A DNA stretch of 64,000 nucleotides from Tyzzerella sp. (GCA_017465565.1 JAFTWA010000039.1:98454-162453), one strand, 5' to 3'. Positions 8,391 through 18,143 are shown, counted from the stretch's first letter. The notes: generated by a model from the letters alone, not told the origin. Numbers and translations: made by a program.

Positions 8391-10649
8391 TTAATTTCTT
8401 TGCTTGTTACCACTTCCGCCCCGGCTCGATTGTTTCAGTCGGTTGAGCGTAATTTCTTTTTCTTTGAAAAGGACTTTCGATTCTTTTCCCTCTTCGAATA
8501 AATAGGTGTTTTCTACCACATCATTCTTCTGTAGTTTGATGCCTTTCACACCAATCGCAGTCTTCTTCATTTCCGAAATCTCACTGCCATGGAAACGTAG
8601 GAAATATCCTCCTGCAGTCTGGATAACCACACTTTGTTTGTCGTTGATTACTTGAACATTTAAGAGTTCATCGCCATCTGCAAGCTTTGTTGCTGCAATG
8701 GTTCGTTTTGCCACTAAGAATTCATTTCCTTCTACTTTCTTCACCATACCCTGTTTCGTTGTAAAAAGAAGTTTTGCAATGCGGAACTGATTTTCATCAC
8801 AAATAAATACGATTTCTTCTTCCGCACTATTATAGTTACTCATATTATCAATTGGAGTTCCCTTATCACGGAATTTTCCAAATGGAATATCCAGAACCTT
8901 CACCTGATGCATTTTACCTGTATTTGTAAACAGGCATACTTTTCCAGTATTGAGGCAAGATACTATGTACTTGCTTTCCGCATCTGCTGCTTCTTTGTTT
9001 CTTTCATAAGTAGGAACATCAATTGTTCTTGTGTAACCAAAGCGGTCCATAAGAAGAACCACATCCTGCTCCTCGATTTTCTTTTCTTCAAAGACCGCTT
9101 CTTCCGCATTTTCAATGACTGTACGGCGTTCTCTTGTATATTCCTTTTTTACCTTTTCCATGTCTTCCATGATGACATTTGCCATGGAATCGTAGTTATT
9201 CAGGATATCTTCGTATTTGGCAATGTTCTTGAGTGTAGTCTCATGCTCTAATTGGAGGGCTTCAATTTCGAGACCAATTAATTTGTAAAGACGCATTTCT
9301 AAAATAGCTGTTGCTTGTCTTTCTGTAAAGCGAAGCATAGAAGCCATTTTCTGAGAAATCTTTGTCTTAAACTTGATATTCTCTGTAATACCTTGTGTCA
9401 GACATGCCTTTGCATCTTTGATATTCTTACTTCCACGAAGGATTTCAATAATCAAATCAATAACATCACAGGCTTTGATAAGACCTTCCTGGATTTCTTT
9501 TTTATCTAATTCTTTTGCCAGAAGGGTTTTATACTTTCTTGTTGCCAACTCAAATTGGAAATCCACATGATGTTCAATGATACTCTTTAACCCCATGGTT
9601 TCAGGCTTCCCATCTGCAACGGCAAGCATATTTACACCAAAAGTATCTTCTAAACGAGTCTTCTTGTAGAGCATGTTCTTGAGATTCTCCACATCTGCAT
9701 CTTTCTTTAATTCTAATACAATACGGATTCCTTCTTTGGAAGACTGGTTGGAAATATCAACGATATCACTTGTTTTCTTTGCTTCTACTAAAGCAGCAAC
9801 GTCATTTAAGAACTTGCCAATGCCTGCACCAATCATGGTGTATGGAATTTCTGAAATGACAAGGCGTTTCTTTCCGCCCTTCATATCTTCCACTTCCACT
9901 TTACCGCGAAGCTTGATTTTACCCATTCCAGTTTCGTAGATATCGAGCAATTCATCTTTATTTACCACGATACCGCCAGTTGGAAAATCTGGACCTTTCA
10001 CATATTCCATCAATTCTTCGGTTGTAATTTCATTATTCTGCATGTATGCCTTTACAGCATCTACAACTTCGCCTAGGTTGTGTGTCGGAATGCTGGTTGC
10101 CATACCAACAGCGATACCTTCTGCACCATTTACCAGAAGGTTCGGAATACGAACTGGAAGTACCTGTGGTTCTTTTTCCGTCTCATCAAAGTTTGGCATG
10201 AAGTCTACCACATTCTTGTCCAAATCCTGAAGGAATACTTCCTGTGTTAATTTTGCAAGTCTCGCCTCCGTATAACGCATGGCAGCGGCGCCATCACCTT
10301 CAATGGAACCAAAGTTACCATGTCCGTCTACCAGAATCATTCCCTTTTTAAAATCCTGAGCCATAACAACTAATGACTCATAAATAGAACTGTCACCATG
10401 TGGGTGATATTTACCCATGGTATCCCCGACGATACGGGCACATTTACGATATGGTTTATCATAACGAATTCCGAGTTCATGCATATCATAGAGCGTTCTT
10501 CTCTGTACTGGTTTTAACCCGTCACGCACATCCGGAAGGGCTCTGGCAATGATAACACTCATGGCATAATCGATGTAAGATTTTTTCATTACATCAGAAT
10601 ATTCAGTTCTAATAATCTGTTCTGTCTGTAAAGTAAGTTGTCCTTTCAT
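8391..10649 (-). CDS. Type IIA DNA topoisomerase subunit A (ParC/GyrA family)
   Basis: A 752-aa breakage-reunion subunit. The winged-helix core has the catalytic Tyr at about 126 (AAMRYTEARL) and a quinolone-determining region GKYHPHGDSSIYES with the wild-type-like Ser and Glu. C-terminal beta-pinwheel blades follow, without a clear GyrA-box (QRRGGKG). That absence and the pairing with a 640-aa B subunit favour a topoisomerase IV-type or second gyrase-like enzyme over the main gyrase. The strong ribosome binding site GGAGGCG lies 14 nt after the B subunit gene. Confidence 0.88.
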   Translation of the reverse strand: MKGQLTLQTEQIIRTEYSDVMKKSYIDYAMSVIIARALPDVRDGLKPVQRRTLYDMHELGIRYDKPYRKCARIVGDTMGKYHPHGDSSIYESLVVMAQDFKKGMILVDGHGNFGSIEGDGAAAMRYTEARLAKLTQEVFLQDLDKNVVDFMPNFDETEKEPQVLPVRIPNLLVNGAEGIAVGMATSIPTHNLGEVVDAVKAYMQNNEITTEELMEYVKGPDFPTGGIVVNKDELLDIYETGMGKIKLRGKVEVEDMKGGKKRLVISEIPYTMIGAGIGKFLNDVAALVEAKKTSDIVDISNQSSKEGIRIVLELKKDADVENLKNMLYKKTRLEDTFGVNMLAVADGKPETMGLKSIIEHHVDFQFELATRKYKTLLAKELDKKEIQEGLIKACDVIDLIIEILRGSKNIKDAKACLTQGITENIKFKTKISQKMASMLRFTERQATAILEMRLYKLIGLEIEALQLEHETTLKNIAKYEDILNNYDSMANVIMEDMEKVKKEYTRERRTVIENAEEAVFEEKKIEEQDVVLLMDRFGYTRTIDVPTYERNKEAADAESKYIVSCLNTGKVCLFTNTGKMHQVKVLDIPFGKFRDKGTPIDNMSNYNSAEEEIVFICDENQFRIAKLLFTTKQGMVKKVEGNEFLVAKRTIAATKLADGDELLNVQVINDKQSVVIQTAGGYFLRFHGSEISEMKKTAIGVKGIKLQKNDVVENTYLFEEGKESKVLFKEKEITLNRLKQSSRGGSGNKQRN

Positions 10650-10662
10650 CTTTCGCCTCCTC

Positions 10663-12585
10663 CTATACGTCTAACTCTGCTTCTTTTGCATTTTCATAAA
10701 TAAACGCACGTCTCGGTGGAACTTCGCTTCCCATAAGCATTTCTGTTACCGAAGAAGCCATACGGGCATCTTCAATTTCCACCAATTTGAGAATACGTGT
10801 ATCTGGGTTTAAAGTCGTTTCCCATAACTGGTCTGCATCCATCTCTCCAAGACCTTTGTAACGTTGAAGCGTAAATGGTCCTGTCTGACGTTTACGGTAT
10901 TTTTCTAATGCTTTGTCATCGTACAAATACTCTTCTTGTCCATTCTTTGGCATGGCCTTGTAGAGCGGAGGCATGGCAATATAAACATGCCCTTCGTAAA
11001 TAAGCTCTGGCATGAAACGATAGAATAAGGTGAGTAACAAGGTTGAAATATGGGCACCATCCACGTCGGCATCGGCCATAATAATAATCTTGTCATAGCG
11101 AAGCTTACTAATATCAAAGTCGTTACCATAGCCTTCTGAGAAACCGCATCCAAATGCATTAATCATGGTTTTAATTTCTGCATTTGCAAGAACCTTATCA
11201 ATACTTGCTTTTTCAACATTCAAAATCTTACCGCGGATAGGTAAAATTGCCTGATACATACGGTTTCTTGCTGTCTTAGCTGAGCCACCGGCAGAATCCC
11301 CTTCCACGATGAAGATTTCACACTTGCTTGCATCCTTGCTTTCACAGTTCGCAAGCTTTCCGTTGCTGTCAAAGGAATATTTTTGCTTTGTGAGAAGATT
11401 GGTTTTTGCCTTTTCTTCTGTCTTACGGATTTTAGCTGCTTTTTCTGCACAAGTTAATACTTTCTTTAAGGTTTCTAAATTACGGTCAAAGTAATGCACA
11501 ATCTCATCGTTGGTTACCTTACTTGTTGCCTTTGCAGCATCTGGGTTGTCGAGTTTCGTCTTTGTCTGACCTTCAAATCTTGGGTCTGGATGCTTAATGG
11601 AAACGATGGCCGTCATACCGTTACGGATATCAGCACCTGTAAAGTTCGCATCCTTTTCTTTTAAGATTCCAAGCTCTCTTGCATACTGGTTCATAACCGT
11701 TGTAAAGGTAGTCTTAAATCCTGTTAAATGCGTTCCGCCTTCTGCATTGTAAATATTATTACAGAATCCAAGTACATTTTCATGGAATTCATTTACATAT
11801 TGAACTACAGCTTCTACTTCAATTCCTTCTGCCGTACCTTTAAAATAGATTGGATCATGAATTGCTTCATCCTTTTGATTTAAATCACGGATAAATCCAA
11901 GAATTCCTTCTGGCTCATGGAATTCCACACGCTCTACTTCCGCGCCTCGTCTATCTTCAAAAATAATAGTAAGAGTTGGATTTAAGTATGCAGTCTCATG
12001 CAGACGGCTCTTAATTTCCTCTGCTTTAAATTTTGTCTTTTCAAAAATTGTATCATCTGGCAGGAAGTTTACTTCTGTACCAGTCTTTTTTGTCTTTCCA
12101 ATAATAGGGAGTAACCCGTCCACTAATTTTACAACTGGATTCCCCTGTTCGTATCTATCATGATGAATGGCGCCTTCTCTGCTAATCTTAACATCCATGT
12201 ATGTGGAAAGCGCATTAACAACCGATGAACCCACCCCATGAAGTCCACCACTTGTCTTATAAGAAGAGTCATCAAACTTTCCACCTGCGTGAAGCGTTGT
12301 ATAAACCACACGTGCAGCCGGAATCCCTTTCTGGTGCATTCCAACTGGAACACCACGTCCATTATCAATTACAGTCGCCGAACCATCCTTTTCCAAATAC
12401 ACTTCAATCGTGTCACAATACCCTGCCAAATGTTCGTCTACTGCGTTGTCAACGATTTCATAAACCAGATGGTTTAACCCCTTTGTCGACACACTCCCAA
12501 TATACATTCCCGGTCTTTTTCGTACCGCTTCTAATCCTTCCAGCACCGCAATACTGTCTGCATCATATGTATTTCGTTTCGCCAT
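10663..12585 (-). CDS. Type IIA DNA topoisomerase subunit B (ParE/GyrB family)
   Basis: About 640 aa. It has the GHKL ATPase domain (VDNAVDEHLAGY; VIDNGRGVPVGMH; GGLHGVGSSVVNAL), the transducer and the TOPRIM domain (EGDSAGGSAK; IIMADADVDGAHI), ending with QRYKGLGEMDADQLWETT. The start MAKRNTYDADSI at 12585 has GAGG upstream; an in-frame ATG at 12642 would add an unusual Cys-rich extension. It forms a heterotetramer with the adjacent A subunit and precedes it by 13 nt. Confidence 0.9.
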   Translation of the reverse strand: MAKRNTYDADSIAVLEGLEAVRKRPGMYIGSVSTKGLNHLVYEIVDNAVDEHLAGYCDTIEVYLEKDGSATVIDNGRGVPVGMHQKGIPAARVVYTTLHAGGKFDDSSYKTSGGLHGVGSSVVNALSTYMDVKISREGAIHHDRYEQGNPVVKLVDGLLPIIGKTKKTGTEVNFLPDDTIFEKTKFKAEEIKSRLHETAYLNPTLTIIFEDRRGAEVERVEFHEPEGILGFIRDLNQKDEAIHDPIYFKGTAEGIEVEAVVQYVNEFHENVLGFCNNIYNAEGGTHLTGFKTTFTTVMNQYARELGILKEKDANFTGADIRNGMTAIVSIKHPDPRFEGQTKTKLDNPDAAKATSKVTNDEIVHYFDRNLETLKKVLTCAEKAAKIRKTEEKAKTNLLTKQKYSFDSNGKLANCESKDASKCEIFIVEGDSAGGSAKTARNRMYQAILPIRGKILNVEKASIDKVLANAEIKTMINAFGCGFSEGYGNDFDISKLRYDKIIIMADADVDGAHISTLLLTLFYRFMPELIYEGHVYIAMPPLYKAMPKNGQEEYLYDDKALEKYRKRQTGPFTLQRYKGLGEMDADQLWETTLNPDTRILKLVEIEDARMASSVTEMLMGSEVPPRRAFIYENAKEAELDV

Positions 12586-12643
12586 TCGCTTTAAAACCTC
12601 ACTTTTACTACATCTTGTGCACTTGCACATTTTCTCATACACT

Positions 12644-13816
12644 TTATAGTAACACTTCTACTAGGACATTTGCAAGTAAATCCATCGCATTTTTCATTTC
12701 CTGCACCGTATTCGTTTGCGCACCAGCCTCAATTAATAATGATTTTGGCATCATATGAAGACTATAGCGGTATCCTTTCAGATAAATACGTCTTGCAAAC
12801 CCTGGATACAGATTTTCCGCCGCCAGCTGCATTTGAAATGAAAAGGATAGATTTTCGTCAATGTAAGGATTATATAAATAGTCAATATCCCCATTAGATT
12901 TTGTTCGGCTAAGTCCGTTAAAAAACATAATTTTCGCCGTCTGCTTTCCGTCCACAGTCGTCACAAGATGTGTATTCTCTCCTACACCATCTCGATGCAA
13001 ATCGATGACAACCTCAATGCTTGGATACTGATTCAGAATCTCTTTTACACCAGTCTCTGCCATCTGGTAGGCTTTGCTGCGGTCGAGTTTTCCATTAATC
13101 AGGTCATAAACTCCTGCATGGTGTATGGTTTCGATTCCTTTTGCATTCAGTTGTTCCGATAAATAGGCTCCCATGCCTACAATTGTAGTGCTGGAATCCC
13201 CAGCCACAGAGTCGACAAATGCCTCCTGTGAATGGGTATGGAAAATCAGAACCTTCGGTCCTTCCTTTTCATTGTTAATATGCATATCATATTTTAAAAG
13301 ATCATCTACATTCAGCTGGTCTTCTCCTATCATGGTAGTGCTGTCCACCGTATAAAAGGTACTGAGAAGGTAATTAAAATCCTTTAGCCTTTCCATCGAC
13401 ATATCCACACTGCTCACCTGGGTTTCGATTGTTTCCTTTGATACTTCTGTCAAATCTTCGCTCATCGTGTATTCATCATTCGCCTGGGCTTCCAAAATCA
13501 TTTCGTAAGTCAGCGTATCCTCCACTTCAGCCGTTACAGGCACAGTTTCTTCCACATAGGAAAAAAGGGGAAATAACCTCTGCACCACAGCTTCCAGTAA
13601 GTTTCTCTCCTCTTCTTTGTCCGTCATGCTTACAATGCCAGGAAAGAAGAGTTTCTCTGACATATCCATAATTTCCACAGCAATTCCTTTTCCCCACCCA
13701 TTTTCCTTATGGATTTCTGCACGGCTTACCGTGTCGGATTTCCCCTGTATTCCCCAGTAAATAATCAAAATCAGAATCAAAATTCCCGTAATTATATTCA
13801 AAACTTGTTTTTTCAA
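12644..13816 (-). CDS. spoIIP: Stage II sporulation protein P (peptidoglycan amidase/endopeptidase)
   Basis: About 390 aa. It has an N-terminal membrane anchor (LNIITGILILILIIYWGIQ) and a C-terminal SpoIIP catalytic domain with HTHSQEAFVDS, the VVIDLHRDGVGE metal-site motif and the PKSLLIEAGAQTNT end. SpoIIP with SpoIID and SpoIIM degrades septal peptidoglycan so the mother cell can engulf the forespore. I prefer the TTG at 13816 (GGGAG 8 nt upstream) over the GTG at 13825, whose Shine-Dalgarno abuts it. It lies downstream of gpr, the usual arrangement in Clostridia. Confidence 0.92.
   Translation of the reverse strand: MKKQVLNIITGILILILIIYWGIQGKSDTVSRAEIHKENGWGKGIAVEIMDMSEKLFFPGIVSMTDKEEERNLLEAVVQRLFPLFSYVEETVPVTAEVEDTLTYEMILEAQANDEYTMSEDLTEVSKETIETQVSSVDMSMERLKDFNYLLSTFYTVDSTTMIGEDQLNVDDLLKYDMHINNEKEGPKVLIFHTHSQEAFVDSVAGDSSTTIVGMGAYLSEQLNAKGIETIHHAGVYDLINGKLDRSKAYQMAETGVKEILNQYPSIEVVIDLHRDGVGENTHLVTTVDGKQTAKIMFFNGLSRTKSNGDIDYLYNPYIDENLSFSFQMQLAAENLYPGFARRIYLKGYRYSLHMMPKSLLIEAGAQTNTVQEMKNAMDLLANVLVEVLL
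12646..12675 (-). promoter_or_regulatory. Candidate promoter of the topoisomerase operon
   Basis: TTGCAA (670-675) and TACTAT (646-651) are spaced by 18 bp on the minus strand, inside the last codons of spoIIP. The leader between it and the B subunit has a small TGTGC-ACTT-GCACA hairpin (12616-12629). Confidence 0.4.
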
Positions 13817-13861
13817 AATTACCACTCCCAGCGTTCTAATTATATGCCAGGAATAAGCCTC

Positions 13862-14782
13862 TTAGACCTTTGCATTCTGCGTGAAGAATACATTAAGGCC
13901 CTCTGCAATGGTTGCTCCTATTCGGTCAATGGATTCATCAATATCCTTCGGCGTCACAAACATGCCATAGAGATGTGGCGAAATCAAATCTTGAATTATT
14001 TCATATTTATCATCAGATTCCAATGTCGAAACCAGATTCTCCATGGTATCTCTTACGATAGTAGCGGCATCTACGACCGTTGGGACTCCGATTGCGATTA
14101 CCGGGATTCCAAGCGTTTCTTTACTGATTTCATTGCGATGGTTTCCAACGCCTGACCCCGGATGAATTCCTGTATCTGCAATCTGTATTGTCCGGTTAAG
14201 ACGCTTCGTGTTTCGTGCTGCAAGAGCATCCACTGCAAACACAACGTCCGGCTGAATCGTATCTACAATCCCTTTGATGATTTCCCAGGTCTCCATACCA
14301 GTCTGTGCCATAACACCCGGTGCAATCGCGCTAATCATATGAGATTCTTCCTCTCCCATTGCATATTTCCCATATTCCCTTACAATATGCCTTGTCACGT
14401 TAAGAGACTCCACCACACGTGGCCCTAAAGCATCTGGCGTCACATCACGATTTCCCAGGCCGACAACTAAGGCTGTAAAATCCGATTTATCAAATTCCAG
14501 AATATTATTAATGTAACTCGCCATCTCTCTTGCAACCTCTTTATGATATTCCTCGTCCGGCAACACCAGATTTGCAATCTCCATTGTAATATAAGTACCA
14601 ATAGGCTTTCCCATGGTCTTCGCTCCATTCTCCGTCAAAATCTTAACCTCTGTGATGCGAATCTCCCGTTCTTCATCATAAAACTCTTCCACACTGACTC
14701 CTGAAACCTCGACATTATCTGACTCAAAACGTTCTTTATCTTCTAACGCCAAGTCGGTATGAATATTATAACTTCCAAGCAT
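13862..14782 (-). CDS. gpr: Germination protease GPR
   Basis: A 306-aa aspartic-like endopeptidase that degrades small acid-soluble spore proteins during germination. The N-terminal region (YNIHTDLALEDKERF) is the processed pro-segment of the zymogen. The core has LVVGLGNRDVTPDALGPRV and IQIADTGIHPGSGVGNHRNE. Its presence with spoIIP indicates a real sporulation and germination cycle. The ATG at 14782 follows GAGGAATGGAAAT. Confidence 0.95.
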   Translation of the reverse strand: MLGSYNIHTDLALEDKERFESDNVEVSGVSVEEFYDEEREIRITEVKILTENGAKTMGKPIGTYITMEIANLVLPDEEYHKEVAREMASYINNILEFDKSDFTALVVGLGNRDVTPDALGPRVVESLNVTRHIVREYGKYAMGEEESHMISAIAPGVMAQTGMETWEIIKGIVDTIQPDVVFAVDALAARNTKRLNRTIQIADTGIHPGSGVGNHRNEISKETLGIPVIAIGVPTVVDAATIVRDTMENLVSTLESDDKYEIIQDLISPHLYGMFVTPKDIDESIDRIGATIAEGLNVFFTQNAKV

Positions 14783-14847
14783 ATTTCCATTCCTCGCTTT
14801 ATTTTCAGATAATCTCTAGTTTTTGTTAAAAAACAAAAAAATATGTA

Positions 14848-14876
14848 TTGACAATTTTTGTTTAATATTCTACAAT
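14848..14876 (+). promoter_or_regulatory. rpsT promoter (TTGACA-17-TACAAT)
   Basis: TTGACA (848-853) and TACAAT (871-876) are separated by exactly 17 bp on the plus strand. It drives the isolated plus-strand gene rpsT through a leader of about 85 nt. Confidence 0.85.
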
Positions 14877-14887
14877 ATCTGAGTGTG

Positions 14888-14923
14888 CATCGGTAGGACG
14901 TTCCGTGTCCGGGTCTACCGATG
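14888..14923 (+). promoter_or_regulatory. Structured rpsT leader hairpin
   Basis: A 9-bp perfect outer stem (CATCGGTAG with CTACCGATG) encloses an inner GGAC/GTCC helix, right after the promoter and about 45 nt before the rpsT start. The GC-rich fold in an AT-rich leader suggests autoregulation by free S20 or an mRNA-stability element. It has no U-tract, so it is not a terminator. Confidence 0.55.
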
Positions 14924-14966
14924 GTCATTTCAAATTGAAACAATATCGCATATTGGAGGTGTCACA

Positions 14967-15230
14967 ATGGCTAACATTAAATCAGCAAAGAAAAGAATTT
15001 TAGTTAACGAAACAAAAGCTGCTAGAAATAAAGCAATCAAATCAAGAGTAAAAACAGCTATGAAAAAAGTTGAAGCTGCTGTTGCTGCTAATGATAAAGC
15101 ACTTGCTGCAGAAACATTAAAAGCTGCTATCGCTGAAATCAACAAAGCTGGCAGCAAAGGTGTTTATCACAAAAACACATGTGCTAGAAAAGTTTCTCGT
15201 TTATCAAAACTTGTTAACACAATTGCTTAA
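14967..15230 (+). CDS. rpsT: 30S ribosomal protein S20
   Basis: An 87-aa Lys/Ala-rich primary 16S rRNA-binding protein: MANIKSAKKRILVNETKAAR at the start and YHKNTCARKVSRLSKLVN near the end. GGAGG precedes the ATG. It is one of only two plus-strand genes in the window, with its own promoter, leader and terminator. Confidence 0.97.
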   Translation: MANIKSAKKRILVNETKAARNKAIKSRVKTAMKKVEAAVAANDKALAAETLKAAIAEINKAGSKGVYHKNTCARKVSRLSKLVNTIA

Positions 15231-15248
15231 TTATAACATATAAAACAC

Positions 15249-15286
15249 AAAAGACAATCGTACCGTCATGCGATTGTCTTTTTTCT
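15249..15286 (+). terminator. Intrinsic terminator of rpsT (probably bidirectional)
   Basis: A 12-bp perfect stem AAAAGACAATCG / CGATTGTCTTTT with a 10-nt loop, followed by TTCTTATT. The A-run on the other side lets it also serve the convergent J-protein gene ending at 15289. Confidence 0.88.
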
Positions 15287-15288
15287 TA

Positions 15289-16362
15289 TTATTTTCCTTT
15301 TACAAGTCCTACTACCGCTTTCACAACAGCTATAATTATCACTACTGTGAACCAAGTCATAGCTGCCAGGAATATCAGTGCCGCAATAGTATTCCCATCA
15401 TCCACCATTCCAAACAGTGTACCATATAAATCGAACATGATAACAACAAACTGTGATAAGGCAATTCCTATTGCAATCACCGCCTGGGTAAATAATGGCG
15501 AATGCTTTTCTTTCACTTTTTTGCAAATCCATACAAAAAGAAAGATTGCCACAATACACAATACGATTGTTGTAAGAATTTCACTTTGTCGAATAACTGG
15601 TCTTAAAGCGCGGAATGCCATAACAAGTCCGGCTACTACGCCGCCGTAAACACCTGGATTCACTTTCTGCTTAATTCCAGCTTTCTCATCTAAAATCCGA
15701 TATAATCGGAGGCCGATTTGACTTAATTCACTAGGATTTCTTCCTCGTAAACGATAAAAATCAATGATATAATCATAGATATTTTTCTTAAGCTTTGTCT
15801 CTTCCAAAACATCACACAATTTTTCCAGGAAATCAGCTCTCTTTATGATGGATTCGTATTTCTTGTCTTCCAAAAACGATTTATATGCTTTTATCTGATT
15901 CTTATATTTCGGTGAAACAAGAACCTTTAATTCCGCAGCCGCCTCTAATACTAGCTCATGAGATTTAGCCTGTTCCTCCTGCTTTGCTTTCTGCATCGCT
16001 TCCTCAAAGGAATACTCTGGGGCTTTGCGAACATTGTGTTCCATCTCAACTTTGTTAAAATCATATTCTTTTTTCGGTTCCTCTTTTATTACTTCTGGTT
16101 CTGGCTTAATCTCTTCAAAGTTAAATCTTGATTGTGATTCTTTTACTTCTTGTATTTCCTCATTTTCCTGATAAGCATTCTGCACACTTCCGCGCCGTTT
16201 TCTTCTAGTCAATGTCACATATGCTTCATGAATCTCCTGAAATTTCTCTGGCTCTTCCTCTGGATGGTATTGTTTCGAAAGTGCTGCATATGCTTCTTTA
16301 ATTTGTTCTGGAGAACTGCCCGGTTCTAAACCCAAAACCCTATAAGCTGTTAACTGGTCCAT
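15289..16362 (-). CDS. Membrane-anchored J-domain protein with HPE in place of HPD
   Basis: A 357-aa protein. Residues 3-57 look like a J-domain (YRVLGLEPGSSPEQIKEAYAALSKQYHPE). The catalytic HPD loop is HPE (residues 33-35), and helix IV leads into a Glu-rich region. At least three hydrophobic segments lie in the C-terminal third (ILTTIVLCIVAIFLFVWI; LFTQAVIAIGIALSQFVVIMF; IAALIFLAAMTWFTVVIIIA). It overlaps the upstream Hsp70 gene by 13 nt, so the two are surely co-translated partners. The D-to-E change may weaken, but need not abolish, Hsp70 stimulation. The substrate is unknown. Confidence 0.8.
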   Translation of the reverse strand: MDQLTAYRVLGLEPGSSPEQIKEAYAALSKQYHPEEEPEKFQEIHEAYVTLTRRKRRGSVQNAYQENEEIQEVKESQSRFNFEEIKPEPEVIKEEPKKEYDFNKVEMEHNVRKAPEYSFEEAMQKAKQEEQAKSHELVLEAAAELKVLVSPKYKNQIKAYKSFLEDKKYESIIKRADFLEKLCDVLEETKLKKNIYDYIIDFYRLRGRNPSELSQIGLRLYRILDEKAGIKQKVNPGVYGGVVAGLVMAFRALRPVIRQSEILTTIVLCIVAIFLFVWICKKVKEKHSPLFTQAVIAIGIALSQFVVIMFDLYGTLFGMVDDGNTIAALIFLAAMTWFTVVIIIAVVKAVVGLVKGK

Positions 16363-18143
16363 ATAATTCCGCCTTCCTCTTCATCCTTATCTTCATCGTC
16401 TTCTTCATTTTCGTCAATTTCATCTTCCTCGTTTTCATCAAACTCTTCGAAAATGATTTCCTGCGCCAATGGGTCATAGCCTTCCATCTGTGCTATCATC
16501 TGCTCTAAGAATCTACGATATTTTGCAATTCTTCGTGTATTCTGACCTTCCAAAACCATCTCAAAATTACGGATAAAATTCTGCACATGCTCTCTCATAT
16601 AAGGAGGCACTTCTTCAAACAATGCTTTTAATTTTTCCATTACAAGCATATTTTCCGTAATCTCCTTTGGATGCACTTTAAGCTTCTGCAACTCATCCAC
16701 CTTGCGCTGTAATTCCTTTTCTCTCATATTCTGAGAAATTACTCTTGAAACAGACTGTCCTGTCGAAAGCACCTTCACATCTACGATTAGGATTCCGTTA
16801 ATGTCATATGTAAACCGCACATCCGCCGATTCTTCGCCACTTTTCTTTTTCGGAACTGTTACAGAAATCTCCGAAAGTTTCAGATTATCTTCCGCATACG
16901 GCTGTTCTCCCTGTAAAATCTCAAAACGAAGTGTAGTTTGATTATCACTTGCTGTATAAAAACGTTTGATTTTTGAGCACGGCAGCACCGTATTTCTTTC
17001 GATAATTGGTGACATATATGGATGGCTCGGATCTGCATGATTCACAACATTGGTTCCCAATGTAAATGGGCAGATATCCGTCAAAACATAATCTTTTATC
17101 TCTTCATTTCGCTCTTTAACTGCACAAATGAGTCCCAGTCCCTGCGCAATCATAAGGTCACTATTACTTACCACAACTGGCAGATTCCGAAAGATATGCT
17201 GCAAATATGACTGAATCAGTGGCATCTTGCTAGAACCGCCAACCATAACAACTGCATGTAAATCGTTGATCGATAAATCTCCATCCCGCAGCGCACGCGA
17301 AAGCACTCCCTTTATTTTACCAAGAAGCCTTGCACTTTCATCCAATAACCGTTGATTTGTATACATACTCTGGTAGGTTGTTCCATCCAAATTCAGTGTC
17401 ATCTTCGCAGATTCATCGTCCGTAAGACGACGTTTACACATTTCTGCCTGACGAAGTAAAATTGCGTAGGTTTTCGGAGAAACATTTCGTTTTGACAATC
17501 CATGTTCACTCAGAAAGCTTTCTGCCATAATTTCATGAAAATCGTCTCCACCCAAGTGGTTATCACCCGCTACCGAAATAATTTCCACCATGGTATCAAA
17601 ACATTCTACCACTGAAACATCCAATGTCCCACCACCAAAGTCAAAAATTAAGAACAGCTGCTCTTTGCTGGTATCAATATAAGAAGCCATTGCTGCCGCA
17701 CTCGGTTCATTGATGATACGTTTTACCGTAACACCGGCTAATGCTCCGGCTTTCTTAGTTGCTACGCGCTGCTTATCATGGAAATATGCCGGCACTGAAA
17801 CAATTACTTCTTCAATATCTTCCTGTAAATAATTCTTTGCATCCTCAACAATGGAACGAATCACAAAGCTGCTCAGTTCTTCCGGCAGAAATGTCTTCTT
17901 TCCAAGAACATACTTTTTCTCTGTTCCCATATCTTTTTTGAAAGATGCAGCCGTAGCTTCTGGATGTGTAACCAGGCGCTCCTTCGCCACCTCACCAACG
18001 AGCACGGTGCCATCTTCTGTCACACTTACTACGCTTGGTGTGAGAAAAGAGCCAAAACGGTTTGGGATTAATTCTACTTTATGATTACGGTACACTGCTC
18101 CAAGGGAGTTTGTCGTACCAAGGTCAATTCCAATTATTGCCAT
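16350..18143 (-). CDS. Hsp70 family chaperone (DnaK/HscC-like)
   Basis: About 597 aa with a full Hsp70 ATPase domain: AIIGIDLGTTNSLGAV, VIVSVPAYFHDKQRVATKKA, INEPSAAAMAS, FDFGGGTLDVSVVE and VVMVGGSSKMPLI. The substrate domain follows, ending in a strongly acidic Glu/Asp tail. It is shorter than housekeeping DnaK and resembles HscC-type accessory Hsp70s. The ATG at 18143 has GAGGTG upstream; a GTG at 18152 does not. It is translationally coupled to the membrane J-protein. It probably acts at the membrane on an unknown client. Confidence 0.88.
   Translation of the reverse strand: MAIIGIDLGTTNSLGAVYRNHKVELIPNRFGSFLTPSVVSVTEDGTVLVGEVAKERLVTHPEATAASFKKDMGTEKKYVLGKKTFLPEELSSFVIRSIVEDAKNYLQEDIEEVIVSVPAYFHDKQRVATKKAGALAGVTVKRIINEPSAAAMASYIDTSKEQLFLIFDFGGGTLDVSVVECFDTMVEIISVAGDNHLGGDDFHEIMAESFLSEHGLSKRNVSPKTYAILLRQAEMCKRRLTDDESAKMTLNLDGTTYQSMYTNQRLLDESARLLGKIKGVLSRALRDGDLSINDLHAVVMVGGSSKMPLIQSYLQHIFRNLPVVVSNSDLMIAQGLGLICAVKERNEEIKDYVLTDICPFTLGTNVVNHADPSHPYMSPIIERNTVLPCSKIKRFYTASDNQTTLRFEILQGEQPYAEDNLKLSEISVTVPKKKSGEESADVRFTYDINGILIVDVKVLSTGQSVSRVISQNMREKELQRKVDELQKLKVHPKEITENMLVMEKLKALFEEVPPYMREHVQNFIRNFEMVLEGQNTRRIAKYRRFLEQMIAQMEGYDPLAQEIIFEEFDENEEDEIDENEEDDEDKDEEEGGIIWTS

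Noticed and set aside
12225-12758. A 177-codon plus-strand frame over the topoisomerase B start
   Set aside because: It is antisense to a well-supported ATPase domain and rich in Phe/His/Pro shadow codons.
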